From JAUILH01 sp964230215 (GTDB lineage: Bacteria; Bacteroidota; Bacteroidia; Flavobacteriales_D; JAUILH01), in the NCBI GenBank assembly GCA_964230215.1, contig CAXRGQ010000014.1:124001-188000 (forward strand): a DNA stretch of 64,000 bases, in the 5' to 3' direction. Positions 54,923 through 63,675 of this stretch are shown here, piece by piece. The notes under the pieces were generated by a model. The model did no database searches and was not told the DNA's origin. It was given only the letters and a program-made list of their open reading frames with translations. Position numbers and translations under genes: made by a program. How positions within the stretch are numbered: the stretch's first letter is position 1; each line of letters starts with the position of its first letter.

Positions 54923-55645
54923 TTATTTTTCGCCAAGGTATATGGTGGCTATTCCTCCCGAAACTAACTTACGTGTATTGTTTTTAAATCCAATTTTCTC
55001 CATAATGGCGGAAAACGCTTCTCCTTCTGGAAATGCCTCAACTGATTCAGGTAAATAGGTGTATGCGCGTTTGTCTTTAGAAACCAGTTTCCCTATGGTA
55101 GGAATGAAATATTTGGAATAAAATCTAAACGATTGTTTAACTGGGAATTTCTTAGGCTTTGAGAATTCTAGTATGGCTGCGTGTCCGCCAGGCTTTAAAA
55201 CGCGATTGATTTCACTCAATCCTTTTTCAAGGTTTTCGAAATTTCTAACACCAAATCCTACTGTTATGGCATCAAAGTAGTTATCCTCAAAAGGTAGATT
55301 TTCAGAGTCACCAAGGCTTAGTGTGATTTGCTTATCATAGCCTTTTCTCTTCATTTTCTCTTTCCCTTTTTCAAGCATACCAGATGAAATATCTACACCA
55401 TAAATATGCTCAGGATTTAGTTTTCTAGCTGCAATAGCAAAATCCCCAGTACCTGTAGCAATATCGAGTATAAGCTTTGGTTCGAATGGTTTTAGCAGTT
55501 TAATAGCCTTTCTTCTCCATGACTTATCAATTCCCATAGATAGAAAATGATTCAGAAAATCATATCTACCTGAGATATTATTGAACATATCTGCAACTTG
55601 CTTCTTCTTGCTGCCTTCCTCACTATACGGTTTTACATCTGCCAT
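54923..55645 (-). CDS. ubiE: Demethylmenaquinone methyltransferase UbiE/MenG
   Basis: 240 residues matching UbiE/MenG, the SAM-dependent C-methyltransferase of the last menaquinone step. Visible motifs: MFNNISGRYDFLNHFLSMGI (~21-40), motif I LILDIATGTGDFAIAARKLN (~58-77), VDISSGMLEKGKEKM, the post-I region ENLPFEDNYFDAITVGFGVR, and INRVLKPGGHAAILEFSKP. A Bacteroidota respires with menaquinone, so the product is probably menaquinone. It is the last gene of a tight leftward operon with trkH, the rfaE1-like kinase and the aminotransferase, 2 bases after trkH. Confidence 0.96.
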   Translation of the reverse strand: MADVKPYSEEGSKKKQVADMFNNISGRYDFLNHFLSMGIDKSWRRKAIKLLKPFEPKLILDIATGTGDFAIAARKLNPEHIYGVDISSGMLEKGKEKMKRKGYDKQITLSLGDSENLPFEDNYFDAITVGFGVRNFENLEKGLSEINRVLKPGGHAAILEFSKPKKFPVKQSFRFYSKYFIPTIGKLVSKDKRAYTYLPESVEAFPEGEAFSAIMEKIGFKNNTRKLVSGGIATIYLGEK

Positions 55646-55647
55646 TT

Positions 55648-57477
55648 CTAACCAATCATTGTATGTCCTTGCGGATACTTATATCGTTTACTTATTACCT
55701 GCTTACCTAACAAATAGGCTATAGTTAATGTTCCTACACGTCCAATAAACATGGCAACTATAAGTACAAATTTACCCGCTTCACTTAAATCAGGGGTAAT
55801 TCCTGTAGATAATCCTACCGTACTGGCTGCAGAAACATGCTCAAAAACCAAATCTAAAAAGTCGTATTGGCCACTGGCAAGTAAGTCTGCTTCCGTGATG
55901 GACAAAATAAACGGACCAATAACGTTACCTAGTACAAAGAACATGAACACTGCGTATGCCTTTAATACGGTATCATTTGAAATAGTGCGTTTAAATAATT
56001 CTGTATGTTTTCGTCCTCTTATGATGCCAATTACAGATGCCCATACTACTGCAAATGTTGATGTACGAATACCACCACCAGCCGATCCTGAGCTGGCTCC
56101 AATAAACATGAGAAACAAGAAAACAATTATCACAGGCATGCTCAATTCTGCGGTGTCTACCACATTGAATCCAGCATTTCGTGTAGTCATCGATTCGAAG
56201 AATGCACTGATAATACCTCCAAATCCCGAGACGTCTTTTAAGGTGTTATCATACTCAAAAATGTAAAAGACAATGGCTCCTAAAAGCAACAATGCTAGGG
56301 TGTAATAAAGAGAGATTTTAGTGCCGAATTCTATCGTTTTCCATGGTTTGCGCATCCTTTCACGCAGGCGACTGATTTCAAATAAATCAAAGACGTAAAT
56401 CATCCCTAATCCACCTAAGAAAAAGAGAATCATTATTACGGTGTGTACAAAGTAATTATTGATGACATCAGGATGCATCATGCCACCGGGGAGTATTGAG
56501 AGACCAGCATTATTGAATCCAGATATGCCATGGAAAACGGAGTGGAAAATACGTGTTTTACCATCAGCAAACACACCTTCATTCCCGAACCCCACATAAA
56601 GAAGTATAATACCAATTATCTCGATGATTGACGCCCACAATACAATTTTAAATAGCATTGAGCGTGCCTTTAAAACACTATTCTTATTTACGAAATCTTC
56701 AATAACCTCATGGTATTTAATACCTACTCCCAGTTTAGCCATAACAAGCATTAAAGCTCCAAATGCGATGGTGTTTAAACCTCCTAGTTTAATTAAGACC
56801 ATTACTACAATCTGGCCCTTGAATGTTAAGGATTCTGAGATATCGACGGTGGTTAATCCCGTTACACTTACTGAGGACATGGAGGTAAACAGGGCATCTA
56901 TAAATGGAATGCCGCCTCTTATTGTGCTCATCTCGGGCAGCATTAGCATCCCGGCACCAACCAAAGTCATAAAGAGTATAGATAAGGTAAACAACAGGGC
57001 AGGGTGAACCTTAAACCAAGGGTTGAATTGCCGTTTCTTCACCAAGTTTATTATGAACATGATGAAGATGAACATTTGGATAAATATGGTGCTGAAATCG
57101 CTTATATCTTGGGCTTCTCCTCGTGTGAAAAGCCGCTGAATAATCATACCACCTGTGAAGTTATAGGCAACGCCCTCTACTAAAAGTAGGAGGACGATTA
57201 TTCCCTCGAGCCAGTTGTGCTTTATAAATTTCCGGGGCTCAAAATCATAGATAAATCTGACTATGTAGCGAATGATATAGAAGGCGAATATGAATTGGAT
57301 GATTCTAAAAATCATCGTTTCACTTTCGCTCGTTTGAGGATAGCCGTAGAAATAAACTAACAATCCCATCGCGCCCAAAACAGCAATTACATGCAAGACA
57401 CTAAATACATTTAGCACCGTTGCCTTGCTGTCAAACAAGATAATATTGATCCGTTCGCGCAGGGACTTTATATTCAT
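55648..57477 (-). CDS. TrkH/KtrB-family potassium transporter membrane subunit
   Basis: 609 residues, longer than typical TrkH (~480) because of an extra ~170-residue hydrophobic N-terminal region with about four helices. The four pore loops are all recognisable: SMSSVSVTGLTTVDI, GISGFNNAGLSIL, ESMTTRNAGFNVVD and EHVSAASTVGLSTGI. Each has the VG/AG-type filter glycine. The SAGGGIRTSTFAV loop is also typical. It imports K+ (with Na+ or H+) in complex with a cytosolic TrkA/KtrA subunit, which is not encoded in the window. ATGA overlap with the upstream kinase gene. Confidence 0.95.
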   Translation of the reverse strand: MNIKSLRERINIILFDSKATVLNVFSVLHVIAVLGAMGLLVYFYGYPQTSESETMIFRIIQFIFAFYIIRYIVRFIYDFEPRKFIKHNWLEGIIVLLLLVEGVAYNFTGGMIIQRLFTRGEAQDISDFSTIFIQMFIFIMFIINLVKKRQFNPWFKVHPALLFTLSILFMTLVGAGMLMLPEMSTIRGGIPFIDALFTSMSSVSVTGLTTVDISESLTFKGQIVVMVLIKLGGLNTIAFGALMLVMAKLGVGIKYHEVIEDFVNKNSVLKARSMLFKIVLWASIIEIIGIILLYVGFGNEGVFADGKTRIFHSVFHGISGFNNAGLSILPGGMMHPDVINNYFVHTVIMILFFLGGLGMIYVFDLFEISRLRERMRKPWKTIEFGTKISLYYTLALLLLGAIVFYIFEYDNTLKDVSGFGGIISAFFESMTTRNAGFNVVDTAELSMPVIIVFLFLMFIGASSGSAGGGIRTSTFAVVWASVIGIIRGRKHTELFKRTISNDTVLKAYAVFMFFVLGNVIGPFILSITEADLLASGQYDFLDLVFEHVSAASTVGLSTGITPDLSEAGKFVLIVAMFIGRVGTLTIAYLLGKQVISKRYKYPQGHTMIG

Positions 57478-58466
57478 GCCCCGTAAAGCTTGTTAACCTC
57501 TTTTAAAAGGGTGTCTTTGTTGATAGGCACTACACCAGGAATCTCACATACAAGTCCTCCAGCAAGATTGGATATACCTGCTACCATATCAATGGACATT
57601 CCCGTCGCCAAACATGCAGTTGCAACACTTATTACAGTGTCACCGGCACCTGACACATCTGAAATGTCGCGAATATGGGCTTTCTCATGGTGGTGTGTGC
57701 AGTTGTTGTTGATGTAAACACCGTGCTCAGATAGTGTAATGAGTGTTATATCATTCTGCAACTTAGCCGCTAGTATTTTGCTTGCAATAGAAAGGGAATT
57801 GATATCATTTCCTTCAACTTGAATATTTAACCCTTCTCTTAATTCTTTGAGGTTTGGTTTAAACAGTGTTACATTTTTGTAGGCTAAGAAATTGTCTTTC
57901 TTGGGGTCTACACAAGTAAACACACCCTTTTCTTTTGCATAGTTAACTATTGATTCGATTAACTCAGCTTGAAGAAGGCCCTTATTGTAATCCTCAAAAA
58001 TTATAGCATGTAAGCCATCGTCAATTTTTGATTTAACTGCTAAAATAATTTGGTGTTGAATGTCTTTATCAATACCAAAACAAACTTCTTCGTCAACACG
58101 AATCATTTGTTGGTTATTAGAAACAATGCGTGTTTTTATTGTAGTAGGTCTGCTAGCGTCTTTTACAATAGCGTCTGATTCAATTCCACTTTTTTCTAAA
58201 AGTGAAACCATTAGATCTGCGTTCACATCATCACCAACTACACCAATAATGGATGTGTTTACCCCTAAAGCCTTCAAATTAAGCCCGACATTTGCAGCTC
58301 CACCAAGTCTATTTTCGCGTTTTTTTATGCTAACCACAGGTACAGGAGCTTCTGGTGAAATACGTTCCACCTTTCCAATCATATAGGCGTCTATCATCAA
58401 GTCACCTACAACAAGAATGTTCAGATCTTTGAAACTATTGAATATCTCTTCAAATGTTTTCTCCAT
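57474..58466 (-). CDS. PfkB-family sugar kinase, RfaE1 (heptose-7-phosphate kinase)-like
   Basis: 330 residues matching the ribokinase/PfkB fold, closest to the RfaE domain I kinases of ADP-heptose synthesis. Motifs: LNILVVGDLMIDAYMIGKVE near the N-terminus, RISPEAPVPVV, the glycine motif RLGGAANVGLNLKALG, and the C-terminal signature with catalytic aspartate ISDVSGAGDTVISVATACLA (~268-287). The RfaE2 cytidylyl/adenylyltransferase domain is missing, so it is a single-function kinase and would need a separate partner. Its ATG is in a TAATG overlap with the aminotransferase gene. LPS-core role is inferred. Confidence 0.9.
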   Translation of the reverse strand: MEKTFEEIFNSFKDLNILVVGDLMIDAYMIGKVERISPEAPVPVVSIKKRENRLGGAANVGLNLKALGVNTSIIGVVGDDVNADLMVSLLEKSGIESDAIVKDASRPTTIKTRIVSNNQQMIRVDEEVCFGIDKDIQHQIILAVKSKIDDGLHAIIFEDYNKGLLQAELIESIVNYAKEKGVFTCVDPKKDNFLAYKNVTLFKPNLKELREGLNIQVEGNDINSLSIASKILAAKLQNDITLITLSEHGVYINNNCTHHHEKAHIRDISDVSGAGDTVISVATACLATGMSIDMVAGISNLAGGLVCEIPGVVPINKDTLLKEVNKLYGA

Positions 58467-59653
58467 TACGAGAGTTTTTTGACCGCCTCCTGCAGTCTTT
58501 TAACCGCTTCCGCTAATTCAGCATCTGATGCAGCATAAGAAATTCTAAAGTAATTTGGTGCCCCAAATGCCTCACCTGTTACCACAGCAACATGCGCGTC
58601 TTCAAGGAAGTACATGCACAAGTCGGAAGCCGAATTTATTTTGTATTCACCGCAAGATTTACCGATTAAACTGCTAATCTCAGGGAAAATGTAAAATGCA
58701 CCTTCTGGTTCATTCAATTTAAATCCTTCAATTTTGCCTAATTCCGCCAACATGAAATCACGTCTTTTCTTAAAGGTGTCTCTCATTTCATGCGTCACTT
58801 GTGGGTCAGCCTTAATAGCAGCCAATGCGGCCCTTTGAGCAATACTTGATGCACCAGATGTAAACTGTCCCTGCATTTTAATACATGCCTCAGTTACTTC
58901 TTTTGGAGCAGCTAAGTATCCTATCCTCCAACCTGTCATGGCATAAGCCTTAGATACACCGTTAATGGTTATTACCTGATTATAAACGGCTTCATTGCTC
59001 GCTAAACTTTGATGCTCTCCCACAAAATTGATGTGCTCATAAATCTCATCCGAGATAACATACATGTGTTTATGCTGAGCTATTACTTCTGCCAATGCCG
59101 TGAGCTCGTTTTTCGAATAAAGTGAGCCCGTTGGGTTACATGGACTAGAGAAAATCATCATCTTAGTGTTTGATGTGATATTACTCGCTAACAATTGAGG
59201 CGTCAATTTAAAATCATCTTCAATGTCTGTCTCAATAATTATAGGATTACCTCCAGCTAATTTTACAATCTCTTCATAGGTCACCCAAAATGGGGCAGGT
59301 AATAAGACGTCATCACCTGGATTAACAGTTGATAGTACAGCGTTTGCAATACACTGTTTAGCTCCTGTTGAAACCATAACTTGACTCACCTCATAATTTA
59401 GGCCATTGTCACGCTTGAATTTTTCTACAATTGCCTCTCTTAAATCCAAGTAACCTGGTACAGGCATGTATTTGGAGTAATTGTCATCTATTGCTTGATG
59501 TGCCGCCTCATTGACGAAATCTGGCGTGTTAAAGTCAGGTTCACCTAGTGCTAGACTAATAATGTCGAATCCTTTTGCTTTGAGCTCACGACTCTTCTGT
59601 GCCATGGCGATTGTAGCCGATTCTGACAATCTATTTATTCTATCTGATAGCAT
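58466..59653 (-). CDS. Class I PLP-dependent aminotransferase (aspartate aminotransferase-like)
   Basis: 395 residues from ATG 59653. An in-frame ATG at 59698 lies upstream of the -7 element, so the shorter start is preferred. Matches the fold-type I aspartate aminotransferase subgroup Ib: LALGEPDFNTPDFV near the N-terminus, MMIFSSPCNPTGSLYSKNEL with the conserved NPTG, VISDEIYEHINF, the PLP-lysine loop NGVSKAYAMTGWRIGYLAAP, and YFRISYAASDAEL with the substrate-binding arginine. Probable reaction is aspartate plus 2-oxoglutarate to oxaloacetate plus glutamate. First gene of a four-gene operon. Confidence 0.95.
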   Translation of the reverse strand: MLSDRINRLSESATIAMAQKSRELKAKGFDIISLALGEPDFNTPDFVNEAAHQAIDDNYSKYMPVPGYLDLREAIVEKFKRDNGLNYEVSQVMVSTGAKQCIANAVLSTVNPGDDVLLPAPFWVTYEEIVKLAGGNPIIIETDIEDDFKLTPQLLASNITSNTKMMIFSSPCNPTGSLYSKNELTALAEVIAQHKHMYVISDEIYEHINFVGEHQSLASNEAVYNQVITINGVSKAYAMTGWRIGYLAAPKEVTEACIKMQGQFTSGASSIAQRAALAAIKADPQVTHEMRDTFKKRRDFMLAELGKIEGFKLNEPEGAFYIFPEISSLIGKSCGEYKINSASDLCMYFLEDAHVAVVTGEAFGAPNYFRISYAASDAELAEAVKRLQEAVKKLS

Positions 59654-59674
59654 TCTCTCTTGCTTATTACAATA

Positions 59675-59682
59675 CAAATCTA
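59675..59682 (-). promoter_or_regulatory. Candidate -7 promoter element for the aminotransferase operon
   Basis: On the minus strand TAGATTTG matches TAnnTTTG, 21 bases before the ATG at 59653. No TTG lies at the -33 distance. It supports choosing 59653 over 59698 as the start. Confidence 0.45.
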
Positions 59683-59819
59683 TAAAATAAGCATTCACCC
59701 TTCACATATAATACTTGTAATCGTGTGTTTTTAGTTTATTTGTACCAATATTTACTTTTATCATTTAAGAAGTGATAACAAAATTGAATTAAGTAAGTAT
59801 AAGAGTTTAAAATCGAGCT

Positions 59820-60350
59820 ATGGGAATTGAAGAAGTATTATTGGTAGTGTTATTGGCGTTTATTCCAGCAGGTCTGTTGTTTCTGGCAACTAAGATGATG
59901 ATGCAGAAGTTTTTTGAGCGAGAATATGCTGAACGGGCGAAGGAAGTTAAAGAGCTTTCAAGAAAAAAGACCTTGCCATTAAGGTTGCAAGCTATCGAGA
60001 GATTAGTGCTATATCTTGAGCGTATCAATCCAACAAATAGTATAATGACTCATTATAAACCCAATATGTCTGGTAGTGATTTACAATCTACTTTGTTAGC
60101 ACAAATTCGGTCAGAATATGATCACAATATTGCGCAACAAGTATATGTTGGTGAAGATTCTTGGGAAGCTTTGAAAACTGCAAAAGAAGAGACGATTAAA
60201 ATAATCAATATTGCAGCACAAGAAGCTGGAAAAGAAGCGAATGCTCTTCAGTTTAGTAATACGGTGTATGAGCTAATGGCACAACTAAAGGAAGCGCCAA
60301 GTGATGGGGCATGCCGAATTATAAAACGTGAAGCCCGAAGACTGTTCTAG
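59820..60350 (+). CDS. Conserved Bacteroidota protein with one N-terminal membrane helix, unknown function
   Basis: 176 residues: one N-terminal helix (VLLVVLLAFIPAGLLFLATK), a basic/charged helix (EREYAERAKEVKELSRKKTL), then a helical cytosolic domain (LPLRLQAIERLVLYLERINP, LLAQIRSEYDHNIAQQVYVG, EETIKIINIAAQEAG). The sequence has the look of a small protein family conserved in Bacteroidota (possibly DUF7935-type), with no known role. It is a single gene; its last 4 bases overlap the convergent gene at 60347. No consensus promoter was found in the 120 bases before it. Confidence 0.82.
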   Translation: MGIEEVLLVVLLAFIPAGLLFLATKMMMQKFFEREYAERAKEVKELSRKKTLPLRLQAIERLVLYLERINPTNSIMTHYKPNMSGSDLQSTLLAQIRSEYDHNIAQQVYVGEDSWEALKTAKEETIKIINIAAQEAGKEANALQFSNTVYELMAQLKEAPSDGACRIIKREARRLF

Positions 60351-61243
60351 CGAATAATTTTATCCAGAAAATTCATATTGCATTGTAAGCCAACGCGATG
60401 ATCTATGATTTCGTTGTCTTCAACAATATAACCGTGTGGATAAGCATGTTCAACGAGTTCTCTAAAAACCTTAGTATTATTAATGTTGACTATTTCAAGT
60501 TTGGATGTGTCTAATGCTGTATGCTCAATAAACGCATCTAAATTCGAGTTGCTAGTGGATGTTATTATGTAAACTGAGATATGTTTATGCGACTTGATAG
60601 TCGTGACAACATTTTTTGTAAGATCTACACATGCTTCACAGGAGACGCTCACTAGCAGACAGGCAAAATCACCATCAGGTTCATTTTCAAACATGTTTAC
60701 CACGCGTTCAACTGAGAATTTTTCTGGAACGTCTGATTGTGTTGTCTCAAAGTCTGTTGCATATATAGGCTCACTGGCAAAACTTAGCACAAACAAAGGC
60801 AAGAACATCAGGTAAACAAAGAATGGCACCTCTCTATGCTCATATTTCGCTCCCCATACTATACCAGCTGAAATGCATGAAATTCCGACTAAAACAAACT
60901 GCAAGGCACCAATCGCGCTAGATGACACATTAAGCCATGGAATTAGCCCAGATACTGTGGTTTCAGAAAATTTGAAGGTGTAATAAGCATCAAAACCCTG
61001 AAAGATGAGCAGGATAAATGTTATCGGCAGAAGATATTTAGACCAATGCAGTTTGAAGCCAAGTATCAATGCTGGTATGAGCGCAAAGCCAGTGTACAGA
61101 AAAACATAAATTCTAGCGAACTGCCATTTGCACATACCTATTTCAACGAGATGTTGAGTAAGCGCTTCTTGATTAAATGCAGTGCCGATTCCGCTCACAG
61201 CTAAAACAATAACAAGTAGGTATAGAGCAATGTTTTTAAACAT
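60347..61243 (-). CDS. DoxX/MauE-like membrane protein fused to a thioredoxin-like domain
   Basis: 298 residues. The first ~155 residues form four to five membrane helices in the style of DoxX/MauE proteins (YLLVIVLAVSGIGTAFNQEA, FARIYVFLYTGFALIPALIL, YLLPITFILLIFQGFDAYYT, IGALQFVLVGISCISAGIVW). The C-terminal ~140 residues look like a thioredoxin-fold domain on the far side of the membrane, with a CxxC pair at C202-x-x-C205 (LLVSVSCEACVDLTK). MauE-type proteins support disulphide formation in periplasmic enzymes. A thiol-redox role is inferred, with no partner in the window. Its start overlaps meaB by 8 bases. Confidence 0.75.
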   Translation of the reverse strand: MFKNIALYLLVIVLAVSGIGTAFNQEALTQHLVEIGMCKWQFARIYVFLYTGFALIPALILGFKLHWSKYLLPITFILLIFQGFDAYYTFKFSETTVSGLIPWLNVSSSAIGALQFVLVGISCISAGIVWGAKYEHREVPFFVYLMFLPLFVLSFASEPIYATDFETTQSDVPEKFSVERVVNMFENEPDGDFACLLVSVSCEACVDLTKNVVTTIKSHKHISVYIITSTSNSNLDAFIEHTALDTSKLEIVNINNTKVFRELVEHAYPHGYIVEDNEIIDHRVGLQCNMNFLDKIIR

Positions 61244-62264
61244 TTTTAATCGTTTTCATGATTCTTTGAGCAGCACCAAAAGCAGATATGTAGCCATTTT
61301 TTACTTCCGCTTCCAAAGTAATTAAACTTGATTTTAATTTACTGTTATTCATCATTTCATGCAGAATCAAGTCATTAACGGCTTCTTTAAACCAATAGGT
61401 GTTTTGTTCTTTTCTGGTATCATCGATGAATTGCGCCGTATCTGAGTAGAAGCGCTCGATCTCTTTCCAAATATCTTCTGTGCCTTCGTTGTTTAGGCCA
61501 GATGCTAATTGAACATTGGGGATCCAGTTGTCTTTTCTGGGAGGAAAGAGGTGTAAGGCGTTTTTGTAGTTAATGCGCGCTTGTTTTGCGAGTGGCACAT
61601 TGTCTCCATCAGCTTTGTTGATGACGATCATATCTGCCATTTCCATTATACCACGTTTAATACCTTGTAAGTCGTCGCCAGCTCCGGCGAGCATGAGAAG
61701 TAGAAAGAAATCAACCATAGAATGGACGGACGTCTCGCTTTGTCCGACACCTACGGTTTCAACAAGAATGATGTCAAAACCTGCAGCTTCACACAGAAGT
61801 ATACTTTCTCTCGTTCTTGCTGCAACACCACCCAATGTAGTTCCAGCAGGCGAAGGCCGAATAAAGGCTTTGTCAGATATTGAGAGCTCCTCCATGCGTG
61901 TTTTATCCCCCAAAATGCTGCCGCCACTCACCTGTGAGCTCGGGTCCACAGCCAATACCGCAATTTTATATCCTTCCTTAATTAAATGCTTTCCGAATGA
62001 TTCAATGAATGTGCTTTTTCCAACGCCAGGTACTCCAGTAATACCAATGCGCTTAGCTTTTCCTGTATGCGGCATTAGTTTATCGAGTATTTCCTGTCCT
62101 TGCTGTCTCTTTTGAGGATTTGTGCTCTCAAGAAGCGTTATGCTAGTAGCCAATGATTGTAAATCACCTTTAAGTACACCATCAACTAATGTGCTAATAT
62201 CCAATTGGGAACGGTTGTTCCTAATCTTATTAATCGACTTTTGGATGGCATCTTTTTTACTCAC
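61236..62264 (-). CDS. meaB: Methylmalonyl-CoA mutase-associated GTPase MeaB
   Basis: 342 residues matching the MeaB/ArgK/MMAA G3E GTPases that load and protect adenosylcobalamin in methylmalonyl-CoA mutase. Motifs: Walker A RIGITGVPGVGKSTFIESFG (~72-91), AVLAVDPSSQVSGGSILGDK (switch region), PSPAGTTLGGVAARTRE, ILVETVGVGQSETSVHSMVD and the base-specific NKADGDN. Length is typical (~330 aa). It works with the adenosyltransferase encoded at 16977-17525. The mutase subunits themselves are not in this window. The DoxX/thioredoxin gene overlaps its 3' end. Confidence 0.96.
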   Translation of the reverse strand: MSKKDAIQKSINKIRNNRSQLDISTLVDGVLKGDLQSLATSITLLESTNPQKRQQGQEILDKLMPHTGKAKRIGITGVPGVGKSTFIESFGKHLIKEGYKIAVLAVDPSSQVSGGSILGDKTRMEELSISDKAFIRPSPAGTTLGGVAARTRESILLCEAAGFDIILVETVGVGQSETSVHSMVDFFLLLMLAGAGDDLQGIKRGIMEMADMIVINKADGDNVPLAKQARINYKNALHLFPPRKDNWIPNVQLASGLNNEGTEDIWKEIERFYSDTAQFIDDTRKEQNTYWFKEAVNDLILHEMMNNSKLKSSLITLEAEVKNGYISAFGAAQRIMKTIKNV

Positions 62265-62289
62265 ATCTCAAAAGTAATCAATCTAGATT

Positions 62290-62967
62290 TTACTGGTCAT
62301 CACTGTCGTCAGATTCTTCATCCGACTCATCACTTTCATCCGTCGAACTATCTGTGTCATCTGAGCTTTCACCATAGATTTCTTTTCTCACACCTTTCCA
62401 CGTTAAGTCACCAGCAGCGTAGAATTCAGCGAACTCAGGGTGCGCCATTTCTTTTAATAGTTTAAAGGCATTTTCTCCATAGAAATAGTCGATTTGTGAG
62501 CCCACGTTGAAGAACATTTTTAGGAAAGCGTATTGTTTATCTGTGGCGTTGTATTTTCCACCCCAGCCCTCTGGTCCGTGCTCGTATGGATGTGCCTTGT
62601 AACGCAGTTTCCATAGGTTCTCCATGGCCAGACAATCACATCCTCTGAATACTTTTTTATCGTATTTGAGGTAATCCGCATCATATAAAATCCAGCAACT
62701 ATCTACCTCATATTCTGCAAATAGATTCTTAAGTTTTTTATTAGCAGGGTTCATCTCAATGCCACCAGCATATTGGATCCATTTTTGACGTGTGCACGGA
62801 ATAGTTCCTACCACTTTCTCATTCTGAACTTTAACTATGGCAAATGATATTAAATCACCGGTATGATTGGGCATCAAATTGAATCCCAGGTGATATTCTA
62901 CATCATTTTGTGCCTTAACCTGCGAAAGAGATAGAATGAGTATAAGTGATGATAATAGTTGTTTCAT
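62290..62967 (-). CDS. Secreted protein of unknown function with acidic C-terminal tail
   Basis: 225 residues from ATG 62967, which begins the signal peptide (MKQLLSSLILILSLSQVKAQ). An in-frame start at 62991 would only add residues ahead of it. The mature part has scattered cysteines (TIPCTRQKWIQYAGGIEMNP, FRGCDCLAMENLWKLRYKAH) and ends in an acidic Ser/Asp/Glu tail (ESSDDTDSSTDESDESDEES). Family not recognised. The start codon overlaps, by ATGA, the stop of a small membrane-protein frame upstream (62964-63128). It lies in a leftward run from TauE/SafE to MeaB. Confidence 0.8.
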   Translation of the reverse strand: MKQLLSSLILILSLSQVKAQNDVEYHLGFNLMPNHTGDLISFAIVKVQNEKVVGTIPCTRQKWIQYAGGIEMNPANKKLKNLFAEYEVDSCWILYDADYLKYDKKVFRGCDCLAMENLWKLRYKAHPYEHGPEGWGGKYNATDKQYAFLKMFFNVGSQIDYFYGENAFKLLKEMAHPEFAEFYAAGDLTWKGVRKEIYGESSDDTDSSTDESDESDEESDDSDDQ

Positions 62968-63128
62968 TGTTTTTTCTTGATGATGAACCACACTAAAATT
63001 AGCAAAAAGAATACCAAGACTGCACTTAAAACAATATTCTTTACTAAAATGGCTGAAACCAGAATGGCTGGTATAAACAGTATGATTAAGATGTGCGCGA
63101 CACCGTTATATTTTTTATCGTTAAAAAT
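62964..63128 (-). CDS. Probable small two-helix membrane protein with a non-standard start codon
   Basis: A 54-codon frame between the 5-formyl-THF cyclo-ligase gene and the secreted-protein gene. Its TGA (62966-62964) overlaps the next ATG as ATGA, the coupling signal used elsewhere in this operon. The product would be strongly hydrophobic after a short polar N-terminus (IFNDKKYNGVAHILIILFIP, then SAILVKNIVLSAVLVFFLLI) and end in KKKQ. The frame is open back to 63158 and contains no ATG, GTG or TTG. ATT at 63128 is one candidate start, by position only. Translation could instead begin by reinitiation from the overlapping cyclo-ligase stop at 63121-63123. Confidence 0.4.
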   Translation of the reverse strand: MFNDKKYNGVAHILIILFIPAILVSAILVKNIVLSAVLVFFLLILVWFIIKKKQ

Positions 63129-63675
63129 GATAGGAAAGATTAGGGGTAAGTATCCTATTTAGCGGGATGTCATGTTCAGCTATGCCTTCAACATCAACTG
63201 CTTCATCAAACAAACTTAAGCCAATCTTAATACAGTCCGCCCGGCATTTAGACAAGAAATCATCATAATAACCTTTGCCATAACCAACGCGGTGTCCGTC
63301 TAAGTTGAAAGCCAATAGTGGCACCAAAACAATGTCGATTTCTTTTTCTGTGACTACTCTCCCGCCCGATGGCTCAGGTATACCCCAGTCATTAAATTCG
63401 AACGGAACATTAGTGTCATACTCGAAATGCTTCATTTCAATCCGTCCCAAAGTGGTTTTGGAGAGCACCCAATTAATGTCATCCCATTGTAACAAAGGGA
63501 AGGTGTCTATCTCATTAAAGCGTTTAATTGATAAGAAGCTATGCACAGATTTACCTGGTAGCAGGTAGGTCTCACGCAAACGAGCGTAGAGTTTTCCCTC
63601 TCTATTGAGCTTTTCGTTGCTATCAAGCTGCTTGCGTTTTTTCTGGTAATATGTCCGAACTTGAGCTTTTGTCAT
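63121..63675 (-). CDS. 5-formyltetrahydrofolate cyclo-ligase
   Basis: 184 residues matching the MTHFS family, which converts 5-formyl-THF to 5,10-methenyl-THF with ATP. The N-terminal KAQVRTYYQKKRKQL is typical. The ATP/folate region EKEIDIVLVPLLAFNLDGHR and the signature RVGYGKGYYDDFLSKC (~136-151) are clear, as is DIPLNRILTP near the C-terminus. ATGA overlap with the upstream TauE/SafE gene at 63672-63675. Soluble cytosolic enzyme of one-carbon metabolism. Confidence 0.94.
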   Translation of the reverse strand: MTKAQVRTYYQKKRKQLDSNEKLNREGKLYARLRETYLLPGKSVHSFLSIKRFNEIDTFPLLQWDDINWVLSKTTLGRIEMKHFEYDTNVPFEFNDWGIPEPSGGRVVTEKEIDIVLVPLLAFNLDGHRVGYGKGYYDDFLSKCRADCIKIGLSLFDEAVDVEGIAEHDIPLNRILTPNLSYHF

